Assembly: GCF_020360975.1 (NCBI RefSeq)
Contig: NW_025408674.1
Location: 124,001 to 188,000, forward strand
Source: Hirsutella rhossiliensis
Taxonomy: Eukaryota; Ascomycota; Sordariomycetes; Hypocreales; Ophiocordycipitaceae
Length of the DNA stretch: 64,000 nt
Direction: 5' to 3'
In this document: piece by piece, positions 23,859-34,308 of the stretch
Position numbering within the stretch: the stretch's first letter is position 1
Layout of the letters: each line of letters begins with the position of its first letter
Translations under genes and position numbers: made by a program
The notes under the pieces: generated by a model
Database searches by the model: none
What the model was told of the DNA's origin: nothing
The model's input: the letters and a program-made list of their open reading frames with translations, nothing else

Positions 23859-26536
23859 ATGTTTAATCATCCCACAAGCAGGCCTCATGCCTCGGCCTAT
23901 GCCAGCGACCCCTATGCCTTCTCTCCCCAGCCCTGGGCGCGCTTCGACCTCAACCAGGCCGTGTCGTCATCGGTCGACCCTTCGCACTCCCATCATGCAG
24001 CCCTTGAATCATTCAACTCGTCGTCCGGCATGGACTGGACGCCCACTTCATCAGAGGTGCCCTCGGGCTATCACCATGACGGCCACGGGGGAAACGACGT
24101 CGAACTGAACTCCCTGAGCCCCGTTCAAACCGGAGGCGGCGTCGGCCGTCTGGTGGCGCATTTCGAGAACAAGGGCTTCGTGCCCTTTGAGAACAAGGGC
24201 TATGCGCCTCCCCTTCCCCCCAGACCTGCTCATGGCGCCCAGACGCAGCAATCCATTCCCCGGGCTCAATTCGACAACCTGGGATACTTTGGAAACGGCC
24301 CCGGCCTCGCGTCGTCCTTCAACCCGAACCGAATTGTGACTCCCGCCCAGAGTCCGGGCGAAACCCATTGGGGGGTCTTTGGCTTGCAGTCGCGCATGAC
24401 GAGCCCCGTGGCCACCAACTCCTTTGGCCTTCAGGATGCTTCCCGAGGCTCCAATTCCGGAGCAGGCCAGCTAACAGGGCAGTTTGGGGTCCTGGACGAT
24501 TTCGTCTCCGGAAACCGCGTTCAAAGCTCGGCAGGACCCTCCTTGTCATTATCTCAGGGCGCCTCGTCTCCCATGGTCAGCCCATCGGCAGTCGTGTCCC
24601 CGGCCCAGCCATCGCCGCCGACATCGGGAACTCCTGGCTTCGAAATCTGGCGCCCGCCGGGATCTGTGAGCGTCAAGTCGGAGGCGCCGCAGTCCACGTC
24701 CTCTGCTCTCCCCGCGGGCAATTACGGCAAGCCCCCCGTGCCCAACAGGCCCAAACCGAACGTCAACGCTTCCGGAAACCAGTTCATCCTCGAGTTCAAC
24801 CCTAGCGCCAAAGTCAAAGGCAAAGCCCCAGCCAAGCCTCCAAGGCTGCGAGCCCCTCAGCCATCCGTGCCTCCTCCTTTTAGTCCCGAGATCAAGCAGG
24901 AACCAGCGACACCCCACGCAAGCCAGCTATCACCATCGATTACCGCCCTGCCGGTGAGTAGTGCCTGTTGTTTTCCCAGAAGTGTGAGCTGGTGCCCATC
25001 TCATTCGCAGAAGCAGGCCCAAAGGCAAGGGTCGGTCTCTCTCCGTGCTCATGCCGCCGGGACTCGCCCGTCGCGGGAACAGGTGCCTGCCGAGGCCTGG
25101 GAGCAGTTCAAGTCGACAATTCGAGCACTTTACCTGGATGAGCGGAGACCACTCAAGGAGGTCATGAACGTCATGGCCGAAAAGTACAACTTTCAGGCAA
25201 CGTAAGTTCCCACCCAGGCACCCCCCCGCTGCTGGCGCTTCAGTCTAATATCGTCAACTGCAGGCCAAAGATGTACAAGACGCGGTTTTCCCAGTGGGGC
25301 TTCGTCAAGAACAACACCGAGGATGAGGTCAAGAGGCTCCTTTCCATGAAGTTTCAGCGCGATGCCGAGGGCAAGGTTTCCGAGTTTGTGCGCAACGGGA
25401 GAGTGGTGAATCTGGGAACCTATCTGAAGAGAAAAGGCGTGACCGAGTACGACCTGATCGACTTTGAGCTACCGGCCGACCTGCCAGCTCACGTCAAGTG
25501 CCGGACGCCGACGCCCCCTCCTGCACCGGAGTATCTGCGATCGCCCGACCTCGTGCGAGCGCAGGAGCTTGTCGTTGGGAACATGAGAAAGGCTTTCCTG
25601 CACTGTCGGCAAGTCGAGGTGGAAACTGACACACAGGTTGGTTGGTCGACGACGATGGTTTGGGGCGCCGGGTCGAGCGACTTGCTGATGGAGGCCAACT
25701 TTTACTTCGAGGCGCGAGACGCTGACCAAGGGGGACATTTCCTCATGCGGGCGTTTAAGCAGCTCGAGGTTGATCTCAGGAAACTGTCCCCAGTGGGCAT
25801 CAATGAACTGCTGCTGGGCATGGTGCAGCGAGATCCGGGGATGATGACGGCCCTCTGCAAATACCTCGCGGCATACTCGACGACCAACTTGGAACGGTCG
25901 CACCCCCTGCGGCAGATCTTCACCTGTCTGTACGAGGTTCAGCAGAAGCACGGGCCCGGGACGCTGTCGGACCTGCTCTGGGGCAGCATCCCGACCATTG
26001 CCGAGGAGCTCGAGGCCATATACAGCCGGCGGCACCCGTACGTGGCGCGGGCGTGGATCGACCTGGCCCTCTTCTACAACCACATCCACCCGGAGCGGCT
26101 GGGCAAGCTCGTTGACGAGCTCCGGGACCAGGAGCGGCAGCTGGAGCAGCGGCACGGAGCCAACAGCGTCGAGGTGCTCAGCTTGCGGTACTCGATCCTT
26201 CAGCTTCTGTACGCAGCGGGGCCGCAGTCGGAGCCGACCAAGCAGGCGGCCGTGGAGTTGTGGAATCATGTGAGGGGCCTGGGCGTCGTGTTTTCGGTAC
26301 GCGACGCCAAGCCCAACGTGTACTGCTACCACAGCCTCCTCAAGGTGGACCCGTGGACGAAGCGGTGTCGGCGGCGATACGACTCGGGAGTGGCCATTAT
26401 GGAGGAGCACGTGGGAGTCAAGGTCCTCCCCTACTTTGAGGAGGACTTCCACACGACGGTGCATGCGCCCGACTCTCAGGAAGCATGGTCAGCGGCCCTC
26501 GACCATATGCAGGCGGCTAAATGGGCATATATCTGA
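23859..26536 (+). CDS. Clr5-domain protein (putative chromatin/transcription regulator)
   Basis: Exons 23859-24953, 25011-25201 and 25264-26536 give 852 residues. Residues 1 to about 365 are Ser/Pro/Gln/Asn-rich and disordered, with a short internal duplication (FENKGFVP / FENKGYAP). A Clr5 domain spans about 393-446: EAWEQFKSTIRALYLDE, RRPLKEVMNVM, YKTRFSQWGF; the second intron falls inside it and its removal restores the domain. The C-terminal ~380 residues look helical and TPR-like, common in this fungal family. Clr5 was named from a fission-yeast silencing factor, so a nuclear DNA-binding or heterochromatin role is plausible but unproven. Intron 1 (24954-25010) is 57 nt, in frame and stop-free, so the spliced and retained forms would both be translatable. 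The ATG at 23859 is the first in the frame. Confidence 0.88.
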
Positions 26537-27611
26537 GCGGAAGCTCCTGACGGGTCAAGCCGTGTCGTCGGTTCGGGCCATGGGCGTTGTTGGCCCCTGG
26601 AAAAGCACAGAACGGGCGTCGCGACAGCCTGCGTCTTGCCGAGCTGACAGTGGCGGAAGAAGCGCGCAACATCGAGGCCGGCAGACCACGATGGAGGTGG
26701 GAAAGGGTTTCGAGGGCAGGAAAGGGACGTGAGCGCCAGGCGGCCCCCTTGTTTGCCGTCTGCGTTCCATATTTGTCCAAACCATGCCATGCGGCGGCCG
26801 GAGTCTGGCACATCGTTGACGGGTGCATAATTATGGACCGATGGCTGGGGCTTTCCCCAAGCATTGATTGAACGTTGGTCATGCTGCGAATCCATTGGGC
26901 CGGCGTTTTGGGGCGATTTGAGGGGAGTTGTTGGGCTTGTAACAATAGCGGGACGGGATTATCTGCAGCAAGATACCGGGCGCAAGAGAGGCAAGGGAAC
27001 GGCGATGTTTTCACGACCCTGACGATGAAAGATGACGAAAGACGGAGAAGAGCCTGGCAGAAGCAAAAAGACAAAAATCACAGCAGGGGGCAGACGAGTG
27101 CCTGTGGCTGCCTGAGGACTCCCGCGGCGTTCTACAGAAGGAGCAGCCAGGCAGGGCAACTTCCTTGTTGTGCCTTTGGCCCGCGAGGCGGCGATTCAGA
27201 TACCCCAGCAGACAATTATTCACCAAAAAACATATACATCAAAGGGATAGAAAAAAAAAAGACAAGAAAAAGAGATAGGCAAGCGAAAGCTCCCTGGCCG
27301 ATGCTGGGTTCCTTTACGAAGCAGTCCGGGACCGCCCAAAGCGACAGTGCAAAGAAGGAACGAGGATCCGTGCAAGAGCCGTATGCAATCGACGACAGAC
27401 AGCTTGTCAAGCCCCAGTTATGATGTGTTGCCAAGTAAAGACAGCATTATGGACGAATTGCGCACCTGCTCACACACACAGTCCAGCCCAGCGCAAGAGG
27501 AAGAAATACCCGAACATCTCCCGATACGTCCCCCCCCGAAAAAAGGAATCAACCACCCACTCTCGAGGAAAAAGACCATTGAGCCAACTTGCCTCCAGCC
27601 CGACCACGACC
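26537..27611. other. Intergenic region between the Clr5 and Trm61-like genes
   Basis: 3' flank of the Clr5 gene, then an A-rich tract (27240-27280) and the leader of the methyltransferase gene. No gene seen. Confidence 0.55.
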
Positions 27612-28916
27612 ATGATCCGGCGGCCCAGCTCCAGCCGCCTGCTGGCCGCTGCCCGGGGCCTTCGATCACTGTCGTCGAACCGAACCGTCAAGGGTACCAT
27701 TTAGCCTCTCTCTCTCTCGCACCACCTCGACTGACTCCAGTCCGCTCTTCCTCCCCATCTCGTGCCTCCTCCAGAGCACGACGTCCTCCTCCTCCGCCAA
27801 CAAGGCGCCAAGCACCCCAAGTGGCACCTCACCGCGCCCATCCGAGCCGACTCCCTCGTCAAGCTCTCATACGGCTCCTCCGTCCCCGCCGCCGACCTCA
27901 TCGGCCGCAACTTCCTCGACGTTGTCCAAGACAGCCGCGGCCACAAGGTCGTTTTGCACGAGCCCTCGCTCGCCAGCTACGTCGTCAACCAGCCAGGCGA
28001 GCGCCCCGCCACCCCCATATACCCCCACGATGCAAACACCATCGTCTCCCTGCTCGATCTGAACCCTTGCCGCCCGGGCGAGGACGACGACGAGCATGCA
28101 CCGCCCATCGAGATCTTCGAGGCCGGTACCGGCATGGGCAGCTTGACCCTGCACCTGGCCCGCGCCATTCATGCCGCCAATCCTCCCGTGCCCTCCTCCC
28201 TCCGTCATGCCCTCTGCATCGCCAGCGTCGCATCCGACCGCTTTGCCTGCCATGCTCGCCCCGTCCTCTCTCCCGACGATCAAGTCGCTCTTGACGCCTA
28301 CGCCGCCTCGCGCCGCGCCATTCTCCACACTCTCGACAATAAACTCAAGCACCTCAACGCCGCCTTCCGGCTCGTGCGCGACTTTCGCCGTGCTCTCTAC
28401 CTCCCGTCCATAGACTTCCACGCCGGCTCCATCGACGCCTACATATCGGAGCGCCTCGCCCACTCCGCTGGCCAGCCGTTCCTGTCTCGCGCGGTGCTGG
28501 ACCTCCCCGGGGCACAGGACAACGCAGAGCGCGTCGTTCAGGCTCTGCACCCCAACGGCCTTCTCATCGTCTTCCAGCCGTCCATCAGCCAGATTGCCGA
28601 ATTTGAGGCATGGAACAGGCAAACCAACCAACCCCTGCGGCTCGAGAAGGTGCTCGAGTTACCCGTTACGACAACGACCGACGGCCTCAACGACTCTGCC
28701 GGTGGCAGGCAATGGGACGTCCGGATGACTTTTCCTAGAGTCCAGCAGGCCGGATCGGAGAAAATGGTGCAGGTGTTGCGTCCCAAGGTCGGCGATCGCA
28801 TCGGCGGGGGCGGATTCGTCGCCGTGTTCCGCCGGTGGCCGGTCGGAGGGACACCCGCTGCGTCCATGGCCGATGAAGGGGGGAACGAAGGAGGATTGAG
28901 TGAAGCCGAGCCTTGA
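27612..28916 (+). CDS. Trm61-like tRNA (adenine-58-N1) methyltransferase, probably mitochondrial
   Basis: Exons 27612-27693 and 27775-28916 (81-nt intron; junction codon GAG) give 407 residues. The family transfers a methyl group from S-adenosylmethionine to N1 of A58 in the T-loop of tRNA. After an N-terminal region of TrmI type (KHPKWHLTAPI, then GRNFLDVVQD) the SAM-binding motif EAGTGMGSLTLHLARAI lies near residues 140-156. The first ~27 residues (MIRRPSSSRLLAAARGLRSL) are rich in Arg, Ser and Leu with no acid, a typical mitochondrial presequence. That suggests the organellar paralogue rather than nuclear Trm61, which works with Trm6. The presequence is split from the enzyme by the intron, hinting at an acquired targeting exon. 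The family call is firm; the location is inference. Confidence 0.85.
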
Positions 28917-29847
28917 ATATATAGGCTGGCGTTCTAGATGTATCAATCGGTGACATGGACTACATCTCGTCGCCCGTAGGTTGTACATTACGCACCGGAA
29001 ACGGCGGGGCTGGTGCACCGGCAACTCCCGCCCCGGCCCCACAAGCCTCGCCCGTCTACTTGCCTAAACAGGAAATCGCCCAAACACTCAACAAATAATA
29101 CATCAAAGCTCCGACCTGCTTCCTAAAGAAAGACTGGCATTTACGTACAAGTGAAGCAACGTGATGGATGCATGGACTTGGCAAGTCTGCTTCCAGGCGA
29201 CTGCGCATTAATCATCATGCTTGCTGTCTATTTCCTAAAATCCAGAATTAAGAATATGGGTATCTCTCATAAACACGCTGCGGCCACGTTTCCTTGCCCA
29301 TTCAATCATCACTCATGCTCCGTCATCCACGCACAGCTTGCTATCCGCCTTCTTTGTTCAACACCAGTATGCAGCAAGGACAGCAACGCGAGACAACCTT
29401 CAATAGCGGTCCCAAGAACCAGAAATAAGAAAGCTCCAGTGATCCGAGCTAATGCAAAAATCGAGAAAAAAAGGCGCCTAAACATGTCTTCTGCCGTCCG
29501 GCGGCTAATATCAGTCGCTTCTTGCCTCCATGAACCAAATATGCAACTTGGAAACCGTTCGAGGAGCGCGAGCTCATCATCTTGGCGATGAAACTGTAAT
29601 AATAAACTTGAAGTAAAAAAGTAGACTGACGAGCGTGGCTTGTGTCTTCGTCCACGCCCAGCTCAGTTCGTCATTTTGTCAGTGACTGTCCAAGCATTGC
29701 CGGCAACGTTTCCGAACGCAGGCTCGCGCCTCATGTCTTTGGTGCTCAAAAGAAATCCGAAGCCGGCGCGTCACCGAAGGCGACTTAAGGGAAAACAACC
29801 TTTTCTATATATGAGAGCCGGGATGTCGGGATCGGGGATTGTATACC
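28917..29847. other. Convergent intergenic region
   Basis: 3' flanks of the Trm61-like gene and the 1486-aa gene, which run towards each other. Moderately AT-richer than its surroundings. No gene seen. Confidence 0.6.
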
Positions 29848-32800
29848 CTAGAAACTGGGGACTCGGTTGGGCGCGCGTGCGCAGCACACCATGAGCTTCA
29901 AACTCGTTCCCAGCTCCTCACACTCGGAAAGTAGAGCCTTGTTGGCCCAGATGCTCCTGTCCGTCTCGGTGCCCGTGGCACTCTCGTAGCACCGCGTGTA
30001 CCACCAGCGGCCAACTCTTGCTACGAGCTTGGTGATGCTCTCGTCCGCCATGGGGCTCTTGTCCCGCATCATATCCGCCAAGCTCGATGTTGACTTATCC
30101 TTGCGCTCCGTTTTGTGAACGTTGGAGCGGGTAATCGAGCTCGCCACGGGGACGCCGACACGTGCAGCCCTGATGCTCGAGAAGCCGGCCTTGCCGAGCA
30201 GGCGCAGGATCAAGTCCGCAGTTGAGGCCAGGTTGATCTCGGCAGCCTCGTCGTGGATTTGCTCCTTCAGGCACCGGACTGTCCGCCTCCCTCGGTTGCC
30301 CATGCTGTTGAGGTCAACGTCCAACACAGAGAGCTCGATGTAGCCGCCAGGTCGGAGGACGCGGCGAGCTTCGTTGATAATGTTGCGGTAGTGCGACTCC
30401 GGAGCGGCAACGGGGAAGCGATACACCAGGCCGTTGAAGCTTTGCGCTGCAAAGGGGAACTTATCGAGGTGAGATGTGTACTGTACCTGGTGGTGATTGG
30501 GGGGGCTGAGAGGAAAACTGGACGGAGAACTCCGCATTTCGGCTGGCAGTGCCGCGCGCGGAGACAGGTTGTAGAAAGAAGCCGTTGGATATGTCTCGGC
30601 GGCGTAAAACGACCAATCGTCGTTGCCGAGGCCATCGATGACCAAAATGGAATGTTTCTTGGGGGGGTCCTTGGCGAGATCTAGCTCGTGTCGAATGTCG
30701 CTGAACAAGACGTGCCCAAAAGAGAGCCATTTGCTTACAGTCATGGACCCGACTCGCAGGTTGACTTGTGCCAGGGGTGATTCTTCATCAGATGAAATTG
30801 CACTACAATCCGTGAAAATAGTCTTGCCCGACGCCGAGCTGTTTCTGTTCGACCCGGAAATATGCACATTGGCCGGGAGAGCATCGTGTCTCTGTTTGTC
30901 GAGGCTCGACTCTCCGTCCGACGCTCGTACAACCGCTGTCTGATTGGGATGTGGCTGGAATGCCCTCCGAATCCTCTCCGTCATGTCGGCACTACCAGAG
31001 GTCGAGTGAGTGGGCGCTTTTGAATGCGTCGACGCTTTGCGCCAGTCTCCTGGAACCACGGCAGACTGGACGGAAGATGCCTTGATCGACCTGCTGTGGT
31101 GACGTTTGAGCCGAAGCGGTCCAACTCCTAGAGTCATGGGTGTTGAGAGCATCCTGCCACTGTCTTCGTCGAGGAGATCGTTGTACTCGTCCCAAATCTC
31201 ATCCTCGTCTGGCGGGTCATGAGCTTTGGGGATGACGGCAGTCGCATCGGCCAGGATACAGATATCCCGGGAGCTGCTGGAGCTCGTGTCTACTGTTTTG
31301 ACCGAAGACTTTCGAGAGGGAAAGGCAAGAAACTCTCGCTCGCCCCGCGTTACCTCCGAAGAGAGCTTGGAGATGGAGTCTCGATATGAAGAGGAGTTGA
31401 TCTCGCTGTCGGCAGCAGGCTCTTCCGTGGTCCAACCTAACACGGGTGTGGAGGGCTTCGGCGGGGTGGGACCCGTCGCGATAGACTCCGGGTCGTAGAC
31501 GTCCAAGGTGATTCTGGGAGAAGCCTGCAGGCTATTTCGGAAGGGACGCGAGAAGGTTTGCGGAGAAATATTGTCGGGGCGACGGGAAACAACGTGCGGT
31601 ATCCGGCCGACCTGAGGCAGCCTACCACGCTTGCCTGAGCTCGGCGTGGGGCCCGGGACCTGAGATCGGCTCGTGAGGGGGACTGCTTCGTTCCAGGCGT
31701 CATGCGTGCCGGCAGATGGAGGCTGAGACCTAGCCATTGTGGTAGGTTGTGGCATCTCCAACGGACGATGCTCGAGCAGGTTCTCGACGAAACTCGTAGG
31801 CTTAGCATCGGCCTGTTCCGCAGAGTCCATCATGGCGTAAAAAGCCACGCGTTTCTTCTCGACAGCAATGACGGTAGCTTGCACCTCCTCACCGTCGCCC
31901 TTGGTATTTGGCCGGCTATGGGAACGACCAAACAGGTTCCATTTGCGAGAGGTGCGCGCTCTCTTTTGAGGGTTCTTGGCTGTCAGGTAGGAGTCGTTGG
32001 ATCCGCGCGAGCTCTCTTTACGCAGCTGGAGGCGAGAACCCTCAGAAGCGATGCTTGCGTCTATGCTAGTCATTGGCGGCGATGCTGAAGCCCGGGTGTC
32101 TGTGATGATGGGCTGGGGTAGCCTCAAGGGGTTGTCGGCAGACAACCTCAGTCGCTGCACCGAGCGACGGAAGGCGATTGTTGGTTTTGCCATAACGGCG
32201 TCTATGCCGCTGCCTCCACGTAGATGCGCAGAGTTGAGAGGAACTCGCGCATCGGAGGATATCGGGGATGGCCAGAGGGTCGTCCGTTGTGCTTTAATAG
32301 CGAGGGGAGAATGTTCGGGAGCAGTCCTTTGGTGCACGCCAGGGCGGCGATGGGCTAGGGGCGTTTCACTCTCCAGTGAGCCGAGGTCAGCAGTGGCATT
32401 CTTGTTTTCGACCACCTCGCCGCCAGCGATGACAACGGGCTGGACGCGATCCGCGAGGAAGGAGTCGCTGCCAGCGTAGCTGGACTCCGAGGGCTGGGAC
32501 TCAGCCAACCCTCTGCTCATGCTGGAGCCACTGCTGCTTCGTCTGCGGCCGGCGCCGAACCTTCCGTATCCCTCGTGGCCTGTGCCAGCTACCGGCCCTT
32601 TGCGGCCGAGTTTTCTCTGCGGAGAGTGCTCGCTTTTGTCGTCCTTGAGGCTTTCCGGGGTTGCCTTCTTGCGGCCGAAGAAGGGAAATCGAGTGGTAAA
32701 GGAAGAGCTAGCCTTGCTTAAAGTCTGGTTGGATCGAGAAGATTCATTGGAGTTTACTCGTCTTGGCTCCGCGGGAGCTCCGGGGCTTGCAGTCTTTGAT

Positions 32801-34308
32801 GATGCCTGTCGTAAAACGGGGAGTTGTGGGGTAGATGCGTTCCTCCTGGCTTGATGCAGCGACGTCGATGATACAGGCAGCGACCTGGAAGCTACAGGCT
32901 CACTGACCCGCCTCTCAAAGGGCTTTGGTAACGAAGAGATATTGCTGTGTATAACATGAGTGGCTTTCGAGAACTGTGAGGGCATATTCTGGGTGCCGTC
33001 CCGGCTTGGCCTAAGAGGCGGCCCGGTCCTTGGCGACGAAGGCGTCTTTGATGGGGAAGTGTCTTCGGCCCTGGGAAGGGAACGATTCGCCGGGCTCGTT
33101 TTGCGCATCTCTCGAGGCGCGGGGAGGGGCATGGCGATCCTGTCCTTGCGCCTCGGGGAATCTTGAGACGATTTGCCCGGCATGGGGTTCGGCGACAGTG
33201 GGGATGGCTGTCTATCCGCTTTCCTATCTCTCTTGACGTTCTTGTCGCCGTCGCGGACCGTTGAGCTTGACGAGGAAGAGGCTATGGACTCACGTACGGG
33301 GGCGAGGCCATGGGGATTGGCGCTGGTCGTCGCATCGTCTTCGCTCGGTATATTCCCAGGCCCTCTCCGGGTAACAGGCGGCCTGGTCGAAGCAGAGCCA
33401 TTTTGCTGATCCCTTGTCGTGGCTATGATTCGGCTCGGTGCAGTGAGGATGGGGGACTGAGAGGACGTAGAGGTCGGAGTCGTGTCACGGCTATACGGGC
33501 CTGGCCCTGGGGATTCGGAGAGCCTTGTCGAGGGGCTGGCGCTCACCTGACTGCTACTCCCTGAGAATAAGATGGAAGCCGGGGTTGGCGGCGAGAGGTC
33601 GTGGGTTGCCAAGCGGTGGAGCACATCGACGTCGTGCCGGTCAACCGAGCGCCCAGGTTGCTGCAGCTTTTGGTAGCGATCCAGTTCCGGATATATGACG
33701 GGAGGCTGCATCGCAGGCCGGCGAATTTCCCCCCCTTCCGCAACTCGGGCGAAAGACGGGCTCCGATTCACGTTCCGGACATACTGGGTGCTTGTGCCTG
33801 ACTCGAGCGGGCCTTGCAATTCGCGTCTTGCTAATGAAGAGCTCCGGTGGATAGGGTCCTTTGATAAGCTTGCCGTATCGCGGGAAAGGGAAGACCCGTT
33901 GTTTCTCAAGGGCGATGGGACGGGGTTGCGGCCGGCATGATGAGATAGCCCTGATGAAGACGACGACGGACTCCGAGTGTGATCGCCCAAGGGTCTGCTC
34001 GCTAAACCACATGGATTGGACGGGGAATCCGAAGGCAACCTTGGAGGAGGCCTAGGGAGCCCAGTGCGCCGCGTCGATAAGGCTCGAGGAATCCTATCGG
34101 ACGGTTGCGGCTGCGGCGGTGGTGAGTGCTGAGTATTGGCTGTTCTCGGTGTCACCATTTCCCTCGGTGTCACCATTTCCCTCGGTGCCACACTGTTCGT
34201 TCTCGGCATGCCGGGCCGGCCTCGTGTTGGGTCCATTCTCAGTGACCGAATCCCTTCTGATGGACTGGACGGGAGCCCATAACCCATTCTGAGAGACGCC
34301 ATGCTCAT
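29848..34308 (-). CDS. 1486-aa protein: disordered Ser/Pro-rich region plus C-terminal methyltransferase-like domain
   Basis: One uninterrupted 4.46-kb frame from the ATG at 34308 (a second ATG follows two codons later). Residues 1 to about 1150 are Ser, Pro, Arg and Thr-rich with many SP/TP and RxxS sites, typical of a disordered scaffold or kinase target. From about 1190 a class-I methyltransferase fold can be traced: HSILVIDGLGNDDWSFYAAE stands at the SAM-binding loop (GLGND rather than GxGxG), and EARRVLRPGGYIELSVLDVD is the post-motif typical of Methyltransf_11. A conserved helical tail ends in LMVCCARAP. The altered glycine loop leaves activity uncertain. Partner, substrate and location are unknown. 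An 18-bp coding duplication near the N-terminus gives PREMVT twice. Coding status is very sure. Confidence 0.85.
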   Translation of the reverse strand: MSMASLRMGYGLPSSPSEGIRSLRMDPTRGRPGMPRTNSVAPREMVTPREMVTPRTANTQHSPPPQPQPSDRIPRALSTRRTGLPRPPPRLPSDSPSNPCGLASRPLGDHTRSPSSSSSGLSHHAGRNPVPSPLRNNGSSLSRDTASLSKDPIHRSSSLARRELQGPLESGTSTQYVRNVNRSPSFARVAEGGEIRRPAMQPPVIYPELDRYQKLQQPGRSVDRHDVDVLHRLATHDLSPPTPASILFSGSSSQVSASPSTRLSESPGPGPYSRDTTPTSTSSQSPILTAPSRIIATTRDQQNGSASTRPPVTRRGPGNIPSEDDATTSANPHGLAPVRESIASSSSSSTVRDGDKNVKRDRKADRQPSPLSPNPMPGKSSQDSPRRKDRIAMPLPAPREMRKTSPANRSLPRAEDTSPSKTPSSPRTGPPLRPSRDGTQNMPSQFSKATHVIHSNISSLPKPFERRVSEPVASRSLPVSSTSLHQARRNASTPQLPVLRQASSKTASPGAPAEPRRVNSNESSRSNQTLSKASSSFTTRFPFFGRKKATPESLKDDKSEHSPQRKLGRKGPVAGTGHEGYGRFGAGRRRSSSGSSMSRGLAESQPSESSYAGSDSFLADRVQPVVIAGGEVVENKNATADLGSLESETPLAHRRPGVHQRTAPEHSPLAIKAQRTTLWPSPISSDARVPLNSAHLRGGSGIDAVMAKPTIAFRRSVQRLRLSADNPLRLPQPIITDTRASASPPMTSIDASIASEGSRLQLRKESSRGSNDSYLTAKNPQKRARTSRKWNLFGRSHSRPNTKGDGEEVQATVIAVEKKRVAFYAMMDSAEQADAKPTSFVENLLEHRPLEMPQPTTMARSQPPSAGTHDAWNEAVPLTSRSQVPGPTPSSGKRGRLPQVGRIPHVVSRRPDNISPQTFSRPFRNSLQASPRITLDVYDPESIATGPTPPKPSTPVLGWTTEEPAADSEINSSSYRDSISKLSSEVTRGEREFLAFPSRKSSVKTVDTSSSSSRDICILADATAVIPKAHDPPDEDEIWDEYNDLLDEDSGRMLSTPMTLGVGPLRLKRHHSRSIKASSVQSAVVPGDWRKASTHSKAPTHSTSGSADMTERIRRAFQPHPNQTAVVRASDGESSLDKQRHDALPANVHISGSNRNSSASGKTIFTDCSAISSDEESPLAQVNLRVGSMTVSKWLSFGHVLFSDIRHELDLAKDPPKKHSILVIDGLGNDDWSFYAAETYPTASFYNLSPRAALPAEMRSSPSSFPLSPPNHHQVQYTSHLDKFPFAAQSFNGLVYRFPVAAPESHYRNIINEARRVLRPGGYIELSVLDVDLNSMGNRGRRTVRCLKEQIHDEAAEINLASTADLILRLLGKAGFSSIRAARVGVPVASSITRSNVHKTERKDKSTSSLADMMRDKSPMADESITKLVARVGRWWYTRCYESATGTETDRSIWANKALLSECEELGTSLKLMVCCARAPNRVPSF
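34145..34180 (-). repeat. Coding 18-bp tandem duplication
   Basis: CTCGGTGTCACCATTTCC occurs twice in tandem (with a partial third start), giving PREMVT PREMVT near residues 42-55 of the 1486-aa protein. In frame. Confidence 0.88.

Noticed and set aside
25469..26464. 331-codon open frame antisense to the Clr5 gene
   Set aside because: Shadow of the coding strand; the + frame has the Clr5 domain and consistent splice sites.
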